Made by a program: the position numbers and the translations under genes. Below the pieces are notes generated by a model. The model saw only the letters and a list, made by a program, of their open reading frames with translations, had not been told where the DNA came from and searched no databases. A stretch of 32,267 nt of DNA from Flavobacteriales bacterium (GTDB taxonomy: Bacteria > Bacteroidota > Bacteroidia > Flavobacteriales_D > Crocinitomicaceae): assembly GCA_947476955.1 (NCBI GenBank), contig CANJSS010000019.1, positions 1-32,267 of the forward strand. Reading direction: 5' to 3'. Shown piece after piece: positions 1 through 9,000 of this stretch (position 1 is the first letter of the stretch; each line of letters starts with the position of its first letter).

Positions 1-1717
1 AGCGCTCGATTTCTTCTGCAAAAGTTGCTGGTGGCGCTTGTACTTCCGGCGATCCACTATTGCTGTTCAAATGGCCCCAAGTGAGGTAATGCCATTCTTG
101 ACTTTCATTTACAAGGGCGGCAATCGAGTCAACTTTAGCATGCAGATACGGTAGACTTAAAATATTTCTTCGGAAATCTTCGTAACGGCAACGCACTTCA
201 TTGGCAAAAATCGTATCCTCTAATAAGCGGATGTACCAACCTGGTGCGTGCACATCTTGGTCTACACTTGTATACATAAACATAGAACCATCTTCCCAGC
301 CAGGAAAGAAATCTTTTAATGCCCAATCAAAATCCCAAACTGGTCCAGCTTTCAGTTTTTTTAACGTTCCATCTGCGGCGTCTTTATCTTTATAAAAAAA
401 GCGGCTTTTCTTAAATCCATCGGCATTTCGAGCAACTTCGTTAACGATAAAATAATCAACGAACGAAGTTGTGGAGATATACTTTCTGTAGCCGTTTATA
501 GGATCATCGAAATCCGGTGAATAGAGAGCCGTTTCAAAGTCATTTATAAAATTTTGCAGATACGTCTTTTGTTCCAAAACAATATCCTGTGGTTTTGGAT
601 AGTAGTAAACAAAATGAATATCCAATCCTGGATATCCTATCGGAGAGAAATTGGACTGCCACGAATTTGAATTATCCCAATAATCCACTTTAAAAATATA
701 GCCACCGGTAACATCCTGCCCAATTGTTTCAATCGGTTCTAATTTTGAAATGTCTACTCGATTTGAATCCCGCTTTATTTTTTCTGCCAACAAGTAAATT
801 CCTTGGTATTCGCCATCCAAAACAACATCTACGTGTTTTGAGCGAACCGCATAATGCCCCAGACTGTCAAATAATTCAAATGGAATAACATTCCTTGCAA
901 AGGATTTATCGTTGTAATTTGCCAGCAATAACCAGTCGTTTTCTGCTGGCATTCCCAAAATGGAGGAATCAATTGAATTTCCCAAAGCATCTGTCAATTC
1001 TATTGAATAGGGTTTTTGTGGCAGTGAAAGCGAATAATTCCCCCTGTATTCAATGCCAATCTTCCCATTGTATTCGTTGAAAACATCTGTTAAATAATTT
1101 CGATTGCCTATACCATTGTAAATGATTCCCATATCGGCCGAAATTTTAATATCGTTGCTAATAGTTAATCCATTTGTTTCAATTACAACGATTGGTAAAT
1201 CTGATTCAGAAAACTGGAAATAATCATTTGGATTACTGCCAAAAGTAATAGACCAATTTAAAACATTTCCTTCATCTGCACCTGCATTATCTGAAACACG
1301 TAATTTCCAGATGCCATTTGGATTTTGACCATTGTTCACAGCGCCCATTTGACTCATCGGCGCAAAAGTTCCAGAATATGGTGCACTTCCCGAAGTTATG
1401 GAGTTTCCTGCAAAACCATTAAAACACGTATTTAACATGTCATCATCTCCTCCACCAATTCCAGAAGAAAGAGTTTTTACTGTGCCATCTGGCGCAACTA
1501 ATTGCACACTAATATCACTTAAATAGGTATGTGTTAAATTGATGCAAACTGTTTCCAATCCAAACGTTGTTGTGTTAATGGAAGCTTGTGGAACACTCAC
1601 ATTTATGGGAATATCAACCGTTTGGTAATCTAATATCAAACCACTTCCTCCTGTAAAAGTTTGCGCATAATTAACACTAAATAACACAAGGAAATAAAAT
1701 AGTAGAAGACTTTTCAT
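1..1717 (-). CDS. Secreted CotH-kinase family protein with N-terminal proprotein-convertase P-domain-like region (3' end runs off the window)
   Basis: Reverse-strand open frame from ATG at 1717 (MKSLLLFYFLVLFSVNYAQTF signal peptide) to the window edge, absent from the supplied ORF list because it has no stop. P-domain-like segment VCINLTHTYLSDISVQLVAPDGT...NPNGIWKLRVSDNAGADEGNVLNWSITF. CotH-like segment IEYRGNYSLSLPQKPYSIEL...WLLLANYNDKSFARN...GPVWDFDWAL. Confidence 0.85.
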   Translation of the reverse strand, partial: MKSLLLFYFLVLFSVNYAQTFTGGSGLILDYQTVDIPINVSVPQASINTTTFGLETVCINLTHTYLSDISVQLVAPDGTVKTLSSGIGGGDDDMLNTCFNGFAGNSITSGSAPYSGTFAPMSQMGAVNNGQNPNGIWKLRVSDNAGADEGNVLNWSITFGSNPNDYFQFSESDLPIVVIETNGLTISNDIKISADMGIIYNGIGNRNYLTDVFNEYNGKIGIEYRGNYSLSLPQKPYSIELTDALGNSIDSSILGMPAENDWLLLANYNDKSFARNVIPFELFDSLGHYAVRSKHVDVVLDGEYQGIYLLAEKIKRDSNRVDISKLEPIETIGQDVTGGYIFKVDYWDNSNSWQSNFSPIGYPGLDIHFVYYYPKPQDIVLEQKTYLQNFINDFETALYSPDFDDPINGYRKYISTTSFVDYFIVNEVARNADGFKKSRFFYKDKDAADGTLKKLKAGPVWDFDWALKDFFPGWEDGSMFMYTSVDQDVHAPGWYIRLLEDTIFANEVRCRYEDFRRNILSLPYLHAKVDSIAALVNESQEWHYLTWGHLNSNSGSPEVQAPPATFAEEIER

Positions 1718-1769
1718 AAGAATGATAGTATTTTTGTACAACTAAGTTAATTATTTTGCCTTGTAGTCC

Positions 1770-3002
1770 ATGAAAAAAATTCTGATTAAAAACATTAAAG
1801 GCCTTGTCCAAGTTGGGGAGAATATCCCAAGTGTTTTAAAAGGCGCGGAAATGAAAGTTCTCCCAATTATTGAAAATGCCTTTTTGGCTTTGGAAGACGG
1901 AATGGTTGTGGCCTATGGATCGATGGAAGATTGGGGAGGAATTGACGACTGGAGAGATTTGGAAATTATAGATGCGGACGGAAGATTTGTATTGCCCGCA
2001 TTTTGCGATTCCCATACGCATACCGTTTTTGCCAAAAGTCGAGAAGAGGAATTTGTGGACAGAATCAATGGTTTATCGTATGAAGAAATTGCTTTAAAAG
2101 GCGGTGGAATACTAAATTCTGCAAACCGACTAAATGCACTTTCGGAAGACGAGCTTTTTGAGCAAGCGAGCGAGCGAATTAAAGTATTAATTTCTTATGG
2201 AACGGGAGCACTGGAAATAAAATCTGGCTATGGATTGTCCGTTGAATCGGAACTAAAAATGCTGCGCGTAATAAGACGCTTAAAAGATTCGTGTGGAATT
2301 GAACTAAAAGCTACATTTTTGGCGGCACATGCTTTTCCTACAGCATTCAAAGAAAACAAGCAAGCATACATTGATTTAATCATCCAAGATATGTTGCCAA
2401 TTGTGGCAGAAGAAAAATTAGCGGATTTTATCGATGTTTTTTGTGAACGCAACTATTTCTCCGTCGAACAAATGGAAGAAATTCTAGTGGCTGGCGCAAA
2501 ATATGGACTTGTTCCTAAAGTTCACGTGAATCAATTTACGGCCATGGGTGGAATAAAAAAAGCGGTTGAACTGAATGCTCTATCAGTAGATCATTTGGAA
2601 GAATTATCCGAAGTAGATATCCTTGCACTGAAAAACTCCAACTGCATGCCAACAATTTTACCAACTTGTTCCTTCTTTATTGGAATTCCATACGGCAATG
2701 CCCGCTTGCTATTGGAAAACGGTTTACCCTTAGCTTTGGCAAGTGATTACAACCCAGGAACAACGCCTTCCGGAAATTTGAATTTTGTTTGGTCGTTGGC
2801 GTGTATTCAATTGAAAATGACGCCGGAGGAAGCCTTCAATGCACTGACAGTAAATGCTGCCTACGCAATGGGATTAAGCGAATCGCACGGAAAAATTGCT
2901 TTAGGAAGACGTTCTCCGATTATAATTACAAAACCAATTCCATCTTTGGCATATATGCCGTATGCTTTTGGTGACCAACATATTGAACGAATTATTGCGT
3001 GA
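1770..3002 (+). CDS. hutI: Imidazolonepropionase
   Basis: Full-length 410 aa; amidohydrolase motifs FCDSHTHTVF, EIKSGYGLSVESELKML, HVNQFTAMGG, LASDYNPGTTPSGNL typical of HutI. Confidence 0.93.
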   Translation: MKKILIKNIKGLVQVGENIPSVLKGAEMKVLPIIENAFLALEDGMVVAYGSMEDWGGIDDWRDLEIIDADGRFVLPAFCDSHTHTVFAKSREEEFVDRINGLSYEEIALKGGGILNSANRLNALSEDELFEQASERIKVLISYGTGALEIKSGYGLSVESELKMLRVIRRLKDSCGIELKATFLAAHAFPTAFKENKQAYIDLIIQDMLPIVAEEKLADFIDVFCERNYFSVEQMEEILVAGAKYGLVPKVHVNQFTAMGGIKKAVELNALSVDHLEELSEVDILALKNSNCMPTILPTCSFFIGIPYGNARLLLENGLPLALASDYNPGTTPSGNLNFVWSLACIQLKMTPEEAFNALTVNAAYAMGLSESHGKIALGRRSPIIITKPIPSLAYMPYAFGDQHIERIIA

Positions 3003-3048
3003 TTTTTGACGAATTTTTTGTAATTTTAAGAAAAGGATAGAATTAATT

Positions 3049-4260
3049 ATGTGGAAATGGATTATTGGTTGTTTACTTTGCTCATCTGCTTGGGCACAAA
3101 CCATACAAAGTGAAAATGAATTATTGTGGGAGATTTCTGGTAATGGCTTGAAGAAGAAAAGTTTTCTTTTCGGGAGTTTGCATTCCAATGACAAAAGATT
3201 ATTTCGTTTTTCTGATTCGACCTACGTTGCTTTGGAAAAGGCGGAAGCGATTGTATTGGAAACAGATATCTTTTCTTTGTTTGAAGATTGGGATACACGG
3301 AAAGAAGAACTTACAATCCTTTACGATAATGCCGGAAATCCATATACTGCTTCCAATAAAGCAACCAAAACTATTTATGGAAACGAAGATGGGATGCCCC
3401 AATTTTTAGATGCCTATTTTCTGGAATATTGCTACAATGCAGATAAAAAATTCTTTGCTCTAGAAACCGTAGACAAGCAATTGGATTTAGCATCCGAATG
3501 GATTCAGCCTGATCTTGGCACTGTCGGTCAAAACCTTTTCAATCCGATGCAGGAAAAAATGATTGAACTCTACACAAAAGGCGATATTTATTCCTTGGAT
3601 AGAATGATGCGCGTTAGCCTAAGTTATTCTCCCGGAATGTATGAGGATTTCATCGTGGATAGAAATATCCAAATGGCTATTGGTTTGGATACCTTATTAA
3701 AAAATCAGAGTTTGTTTTGCGCCGTTGGAGCGGGACATCTTGCCGGTGAAAATGGCCTAATTAATTTATTGCGAAAGAAAGGGTACAAAGTAAGAAAAGT
3801 AAGCGCCACCTTTTCAGAAGAACTTTTCGCAGAAAAATCTGCTGTAAAATCCAAAAGAACGTATACGTATGTTAACGATACGGTTGGGATAAACGTAGAA
3901 TTTCCCGGTAAACCGATGGAATTGAAAATTTGGGATAACCACCCTTATTTGATTTACCGAGAAATGGGACAGGGGAATACGTATTCCATGGAAATTGTGC
4001 CTATTGAGGATGAAACTGGCTTGGATGAACACGCCGCAATTTATATCGCAAGTCCGGATGCCTCAAAAGTTAAACACATTTATTTGGATAATGGTACGGA
4101 GGTTTATGAAGGTTTATCGGATACCTATTCAGAAGGAATTCATTGGGTACGCGTCATTCAAAACGACAAATATTTACTCATTTTGAAAGCCTATGGCGGC
4201 AATAAATTTATGCATTCCAACCGTCCAAATTTGTTCTTCAGTAAAATCTGGTTCGAATAA
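3049..4260 (+). CDS. TraB/GumN family protein with C-terminal extension
   Basis: Signal peptide MWKWIIGCLLCSSAWAQ; FLFGSLHSND...ALEKAEAIVLETDIF and CAVGAGHLAGENGLINLLRKKGYKV match TraB/GumN (GxxH / GAGHLxG) signatures; about 130 extra aa after the TraB region. Confidence 0.85.
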   Translation: MWKWIIGCLLCSSAWAQTIQSENELLWEISGNGLKKKSFLFGSLHSNDKRLFRFSDSTYVALEKAEAIVLETDIFSLFEDWDTRKEELTILYDNAGNPYTASNKATKTIYGNEDGMPQFLDAYFLEYCYNADKKFFALETVDKQLDLASEWIQPDLGTVGQNLFNPMQEKMIELYTKGDIYSLDRMMRVSLSYSPGMYEDFIVDRNIQMAIGLDTLLKNQSLFCAVGAGHLAGENGLINLLRKKGYKVRKVSATFSEELFAEKSAVKSKRTYTYVNDTVGINVEFPGKPMELKIWDNHPYLIYREMGQGNTYSMEIVPIEDETGLDEHAAIYIASPDASKVKHIYLDNGTEVYEGLSDTYSEGIHWVRVIQNDKYLLILKAYGGNKFMHSNRPNLFFSKIWFE

Positions 4261-4330
4261 ATTTCGCAGAAATCACGATAATTAAGCGATAAATTGAATA
4301 ATTCTAGTAGATTTGTTTAAAATCAATACG

Positions 4331-5461
4331 ATGATCAAACGCTTGCAATTTGCCCAATTATCAAAAAATATTTCCCAAAGTAAAATCGTTCTGGTAACTG
4401 GTCCGCGTCGGGTTGGAAAACGAACTGCTGTGCATTCTGCCCTTCAAGAAATTGGGGAAGTTGCATTGGAACTTAATGCTTCGAATAAGACAGTTAAAAA
4501 ACAATTTGAATCGGTTACCTCTGAGACTATTCAAGCCGCTTTTCAGGGAAGCCGGTTTGTGGTAATTCACGAAGCCCAATATCTGGAGAAATTGCAAGAA
4601 ATGATCGAATTGTTGCTTTCCGGAGCAATCGAAACGACACTCATTTTATGCTGTTCCTATGAACCTGCGATGGATGAATTATTGCGAGAAGTGCTGCAAT
4701 TACAGGGGCTAGAAACTACCTTATTGCCAACCACATTTTATGAATTAGCGCAAAAAAACACCTTGCCAGAAGAGGAAAAGTTATTAGAGCAACGTTTGAT
4801 TTATGGGAATTATCCAGAAGTAACAGAAGATGTGGAGCATGCCGAGCTCGTTTTGCGCGAAATGGTGCAAGAGGTTATTTTTACAAATCTTGGTGTAACG
4901 GATCGCATCAATAAAGGAGATAAATTGCGCCGAATGCTACAAATTATTGCGTTCAACATTGGGGAACCAATTTCCTATAATGAGATTGGTGAAAAGTGCG
5001 ATTTGGACAATGAAACAGTAGAAAGATATGTCGATCTTCTGGAAAAATCGTTCATTCTTATTCGAATGCCATCGTTCTACAACGAGCACCGCTACGAACT
5101 TAAAAAAAGCCACGTTATCTATTTTGTAGACAATGGAATCCGAAATGTTTTGATTAGTAATTTCAACCCGCTTTTCCTGCGCAACGATATCGATCAGCTA
5201 TGGCGGAATTGGCTTATTTCTGAACGGATAAAGTGGAACAAATTGAATGGAAAACAAGCCGATTATCGATTTTGGAGGACGCATACCCGACAAACAATGG
5301 ATTTCCTGGAAATTCAAGATGGAAAGATTGCTGGCTATAAAACGGCTTGGGAAAAAAAGAAAAAACTTAAATTCCCCATTTCTTTCACAGAAGCTTATCC
5401 TCAAATTAGCACTCATACGTTGAATCGTTCCACCTATTGGGGCTTTTTGACAAAGAAATAA
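4331..5461 (+). CDS. AAA (DUF4143-type) ATPase-like protein, probably a degenerate enzyme
   Basis: The ORF track starts at 4313; internal ATG at 4331 (MIKRLQFAQLSKN) is the likelier start. VLVTGPRRVGKRTAVHSAL P-loop region, FVVIHEAQYLEKL Walker-B region, winged-helix and DUF4143-like C-terminus. Confidence 0.8.
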   Translation: MIKRLQFAQLSKNISQSKIVLVTGPRRVGKRTAVHSALQEIGEVALELNASNKTVKKQFESVTSETIQAAFQGSRFVVIHEAQYLEKLQEMIELLLSGAIETTLILCCSYEPAMDELLREVLQLQGLETTLLPTTFYELAQKNTLPEEEKLLEQRLIYGNYPEVTEDVEHAELVLREMVQEVIFTNLGVTDRINKGDKLRRMLQIIAFNIGEPISYNEIGEKCDLDNETVERYVDLLEKSFILIRMPSFYNEHRYELKKSHVIYFVDNGIRNVLISNFNPLFLRNDIDQLWRNWLISERIKWNKLNGKQADYRFWRTHTRQTMDFLEIQDGKIAGYKTAWEKKKKLKFPISFTEAYPQISTHTLNRSTYWGFLTKK

Positions 5462-5466
5462 AAACT

Positions 5467-8292
5467 ATGCATTTTACAGACCAAATTGCCGATTACATCT
5501 ACGAAAATGAGTTAGATTTAAAACATTTAACCATTGTTTTGCCTTCTGAACGTGCCAAAAAATATATTGCAGCCTCCTTGTATAGAAAGTTTCAAAAACC
5601 GATTCTTGCGCCGGAAATGGTTACAATTGACCGTTGGGTAAAAAATTTATCTGAAAAAACGGTTATCGATAAAACCCGCGTTCTCTTGCGCTTGTTCGAA
5701 GTTCAACTCGCAAATCTTACCAACGAGAAGGATGCTTCGTTTGACGAATTTCTTTCTTGGGGGAATATTATTTTATCCGATTACGACGAAATAGATCGGT
5801 ATCTTTTATCCTCCAAAGAAGTCTTTAAAAATTTGGCGGACATAAAGGAAATTGAAAATTGGAGTTTTGGAGGGGAAGATGAACTATCTGTCGGTCAGAA
5901 ACGGTTTATGGAATTTTGGGATCACTTGCCGGATTATTACCAGCGGCTGAATGAAGTTTTGGACAAAGAAAATGTTTGCTATATGGGAAAAGCTTACCGC
6001 AATGTAGCAGAAAATATCGACTTAGTTTTTCGTAAAGACAAAGACCAACATTTTCTTTTTGCCGGTTTTAATGCCTTATCTAAAACGGAAACAAATATCA
6101 TGAAACAACTGCGCACCATGGGGCGTGGTCATATTCTTGTTAATGCAGATGCGTATTATCTGCACAACAAAAATCACGAAGCAGGAAGGTTTTTACGCAA
6201 ATTTCTAACAGATCTGGATGTAAAATCTTTGCCATTTTGTGGGGACGAAATTGTACATGCCAAAAAGGAAATTCGAATAATAGAATGTGCGCAACATACA
6301 GGTCAAGTAAAAGCTGCAGCTACAATTCTTGAGAATTTCGAGGAACAGGAATTTAACCAAACGCTCGTTTTATTGGCCGATGAAAGTTTGATAGCGCCCT
6401 TATTGAAAAATCTACCAAAGAAAATCGGCAAAGCTAATATTACGCTCGGTCTGCCACTTCGGAACACTTCCTTGAGAACTTGGGTTGAATTGCTTTTTAC
6501 GATCCAAGAAAATAAAGTGCGATTTAAGTCGGAAGCGATTTATATTTATGATTTACAGCGCTTTTACAATCACCCATTTCTAAATGCTTTAATAACGAAA
6601 GAGGAAAAGGATGCCATCGCCGAGTTGGAATATAGATTAATAGAGAAAAATAGTATTTTTCAAGCCATTGCGAATATCAAAATCGGCGAACTTCCAGATA
6701 AATTGCTCGCTCTCGTCTCAAAAAACTGGAAGAACGATTGGCTTTCAGGAGTGCAAACTATTCGGGAAATTAACAATTTAGTTTTCCGTAATTTTCAGAA
6801 TTCTGAGTCTTTTGAAAAGGCAATTGTACAAGGTTTCGATCGCGCGCTAGTTGATTTTCAGAATATTCTAGAGGAGGGAATTCCGGAAATGTCGATCAAA
6901 AGTTTCAAGCATTTGTTCCAGCAGCATTGGAATACAAAATCTGTTGCTTACCATGGAAATCCGCTGGAAGGATTGCAAATAATGGGATTACTAGAAACCC
7001 GTTTACTGGATTTTAAAAATATCATTGTTCTTGGTATGAATGAGGGGAAAATGCCGCCAACAAATCCTGTCCAAACGATGATACCTATGGATTTGCGATC
7101 TTATTTTGATTTACCTACACCACGCGATAAACAAGGATTATTTGCGCATCATTTTTACCGACTTTTTCACAATTGCGAACAAATGTGGGTAACCTACACG
7201 AGTGCGCAAGAAAGTATTGGCAGTAATGAAGCAAGCCGTTATTTACTGCAGTTGGAATTGGAATTGTGCCGTATGAACCCAGAATTTAAGATGGAACGTC
7301 AATTCTACTCTATTCCGAATATAACGAGTGAAACCGAAGCCATTCAGGAAGCGCCAAAAACGCCAGATGTCATAAAGCGATTGGAGGAACTATTTGAGGC
7401 ACCAATTTCTGCTTCAGCATTAAATAAATACATGAAGTGCCCGCTGGATTTTTATTACCGAAATGTATTGGAATTTGGCGAGGAAGATACGATTGAAGAA
7501 GAAGTGGAAAGTAGTACCTTAGGAACATTCATCCACAATGTTTTGGAGGAATTATACATGCCTTTTGCGCGGTACAATAAAGATAAAACACTTAAATCTA
7601 CGCCACCGCCAAATATTACTTCTTTCGATATCGATAAAATGCTGAAGGAATATGTATACAAGATTGAAAAAGAATTTTTCGAGCATTTTAATCAGGATAA
7701 ATCAGCGTATAAGACTGGAAAAAACCTCTTGAGTTTTAAGATGGCGGTTGAATTGATGGAACGTATTTTGAAACAAGAAAAGAAGTTTCTAAGCGAACAA
7801 ACAGAACCTGTTTTTATTGAATACTTGGAAGCGGAATTGCATGCCGACATGGAAATAGAACTGGCTGGTGAAAAGAAAACCATCCATTTCAAAGGCTTTG
7901 TGGACCGAATCGATTCCATCGGCGGAAAAATTCGCATCATCGATTACAAATCCGGGAAGGTAAATCCAGGGGATGTGCAGATGAAAGAATTGAGGGAAGG
8001 AATGGATTTGGTAAAATATTTTGGGGATACAAAACATGCCTTGCAGTTATCGCTTTACAACTATTTGTACCTGAAAAATTTCCATATTTTACCCTATCAA
8101 GCTGGGATTTATTCCTTGATTAATATCTCAGAAGGGATTTTTCCATTTGAGGGAAAAAACAAAACAAACGAAGAATTAGTGCAGGTGTTTCAGGAATTCA
8201 TTGAACAACTCGTCAACGAAATTTACAACACCGAAGTGCCATTTGCACATAAAAAAACTGGGATGAAGAGTTGGTGTTTGTATTGTGATTGA
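5467..8292 (+). CDS. AddB-like helicase/PD-(D/E)XK nuclease family protein
   Basis: ATG at 5467 just after the upstream stop. LTIVLPSERAKKYI N-terminus; C-terminal Cas4/AddB-like nuclease: KYMKCPLDFYYRNVL...LGTFIHNVLEELY...FKGFVDRIDSIGGKIRIIDYKSGKV. Confidence 0.85.
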   Translation: MHFTDQIADYIYENELDLKHLTIVLPSERAKKYIAASLYRKFQKPILAPEMVTIDRWVKNLSEKTVIDKTRVLLRLFEVQLANLTNEKDASFDEFLSWGNIILSDYDEIDRYLLSSKEVFKNLADIKEIENWSFGGEDELSVGQKRFMEFWDHLPDYYQRLNEVLDKENVCYMGKAYRNVAENIDLVFRKDKDQHFLFAGFNALSKTETNIMKQLRTMGRGHILVNADAYYLHNKNHEAGRFLRKFLTDLDVKSLPFCGDEIVHAKKEIRIIECAQHTGQVKAAATILENFEEQEFNQTLVLLADESLIAPLLKNLPKKIGKANITLGLPLRNTSLRTWVELLFTIQENKVRFKSEAIYIYDLQRFYNHPFLNALITKEEKDAIAELEYRLIEKNSIFQAIANIKIGELPDKLLALVSKNWKNDWLSGVQTIREINNLVFRNFQNSESFEKAIVQGFDRALVDFQNILEEGIPEMSIKSFKHLFQQHWNTKSVAYHGNPLEGLQIMGLLETRLLDFKNIIVLGMNEGKMPPTNPVQTMIPMDLRSYFDLPTPRDKQGLFAHHFYRLFHNCEQMWVTYTSAQESIGSNEASRYLLQLELELCRMNPEFKMERQFYSIPNITSETEAIQEAPKTPDVIKRLEELFEAPISASALNKYMKCPLDFYYRNVLEFGEEDTIEEEVESSTLGTFIHNVLEELYMPFARYNKDKTLKSTPPPNITSFDIDKMLKEYVYKIEKEFFEHFNQDKSAYKTGKNLLSFKMAVELMERILKQEKKFLSEQTEPVFIEYLEAELHADMEIELAGEKKTIHFKGFVDRIDSIGGKIRIIDYKSGKVNPGDVQMKELREGMDLVKYFGDTKHALQLSLYNYLYLKNFHILPYQAGIYSLINISEGIFPFEGKNKTNEELVQVFQEFIEQLVNEIYNTEVPFAHKKTGMKSWCLYCD

Positions 8293-8310
8293 ATTATAAT
8301 TACAAAAAAA

Positions 8311-8375
8311 CCTGAAAAGAACTTTTTGAAGACTTCCATCCCAAATGAGACAAAAGTGGATAAGTTCTTTTCAGG
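8311..8375. repeat. Perfect 14-bp inverted repeat (CCTGAAAAGAACTT / AAGTTCTTTTCAGG) with 37-nt loop
   Basis: Left arm 8311-8324, right arm 8362-8375, exact reverse complements; 18 bp after the AddB-like stop codon. Confidence 0.85.
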
Positions 8376-8501
8376 TACCTGCAAGGGAAAATAAAACCAG
8401 TGTTAAACAATCGATTTTGTATAACACAAGTAAAAGACGGAAATAATTTAAAAAGGTTGGTTGGGCTGCTGTTTTTTAGCTAAGAAGAATTTTTGCGGGG
8501 G

Positions 8502-8519
8502 ACTGAATAATTATTCAGT
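8502..8519. repeat. 18-bp perfect palindrome ACTGAATAATTATTCAGT
   Basis: 8502-8510 is the reverse complement of 8511-8519, no spacer. Confidence 0.85.
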
Positions 8520-8527
8520 AAATAGGC

Positions 8528-8559
8528 AAAAAAAACACCCACTAGAAACTAGTGGGTGT
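8528..8559 (-). terminator. Rho-independent terminator of the 8585-8944 gene
   Basis: 11-bp stem ACACCCACTAG-AAA-CTAGTGGGTGT (8535-8559) followed on the minus strand by a run of eight T (8528-8535). Confidence 0.85.
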
Positions 8560-8584
8560 CCAATAAAATTAAAATTTCTATGGT

Positions 8585-8944
8585 TTAATACAAGATCAAT
8601 TTCAACGCTGTTCGGTAATCTTTTATTTCTTCTCGGTTGATCTTATGATCTGCATTTTTTAGCAAATTCAATAAATAAAGCAAGTTTTCCGTGCTTTCAA
8701 TTTCGATTGGATATTCATTTCCTTCTTCGTCTTCATCGTATTGTGCTTGAACATCAAATGATTCATTATCAGCAAGATACTCATATGTTAGACGCAAAAC
8801 TTTTGTCACCAAAGGATCTTGTTCCTTTAATGCATATTCTCTCAATTCTTTTAAATCCTCGATAAGTTTAGGAGCTTTCAAACCTTTTTTCTCAACTTTG
8901 GCAATAATCTCGTCTAACTTGGTATTTGCTGCTGCAATCTTCAT
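8585..8944 (-). CDS. Conserved-looking hypothetical protein, 119 aa, acidic and helical
   Basis: Intact ORF with its own terminator and promoter-like elements; MKIAAANTKLDEIIAKVEKKGLKAPKLIEDLKELREYALKEQDPLVTKVLRLTYEYL. Confidence 0.75.
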   Translation of the reverse strand: MKIAAANTKLDEIIAKVEKKGLKAPKLIEDLKELREYALKEQDPLVTKVLRLTYEYLADNESFDVQAQYDEDEEGNEYPIEIESTENLLYLLNLLKNADHKINREEIKDYRTALKLILY

Positions 8945-9000
8945 AATTCAATACATTTTCAAAAGAGTAACGAACACGTTTCGTGTGTCGCTTTAGAAGA

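Noticed and set aside
2161-2180. GCGA tetranucleotide run in hutI
   Set aside because: Too short to be a meaningful repeat or phase-variable tract; frame intact.
2901-3298. Minus-strand ORFs of 97 and 78 aa over hutI end and TraB/GumN start
   Set aside because: Antisense shadow ORFs over well-supported coding regions; low-complexity sequence.
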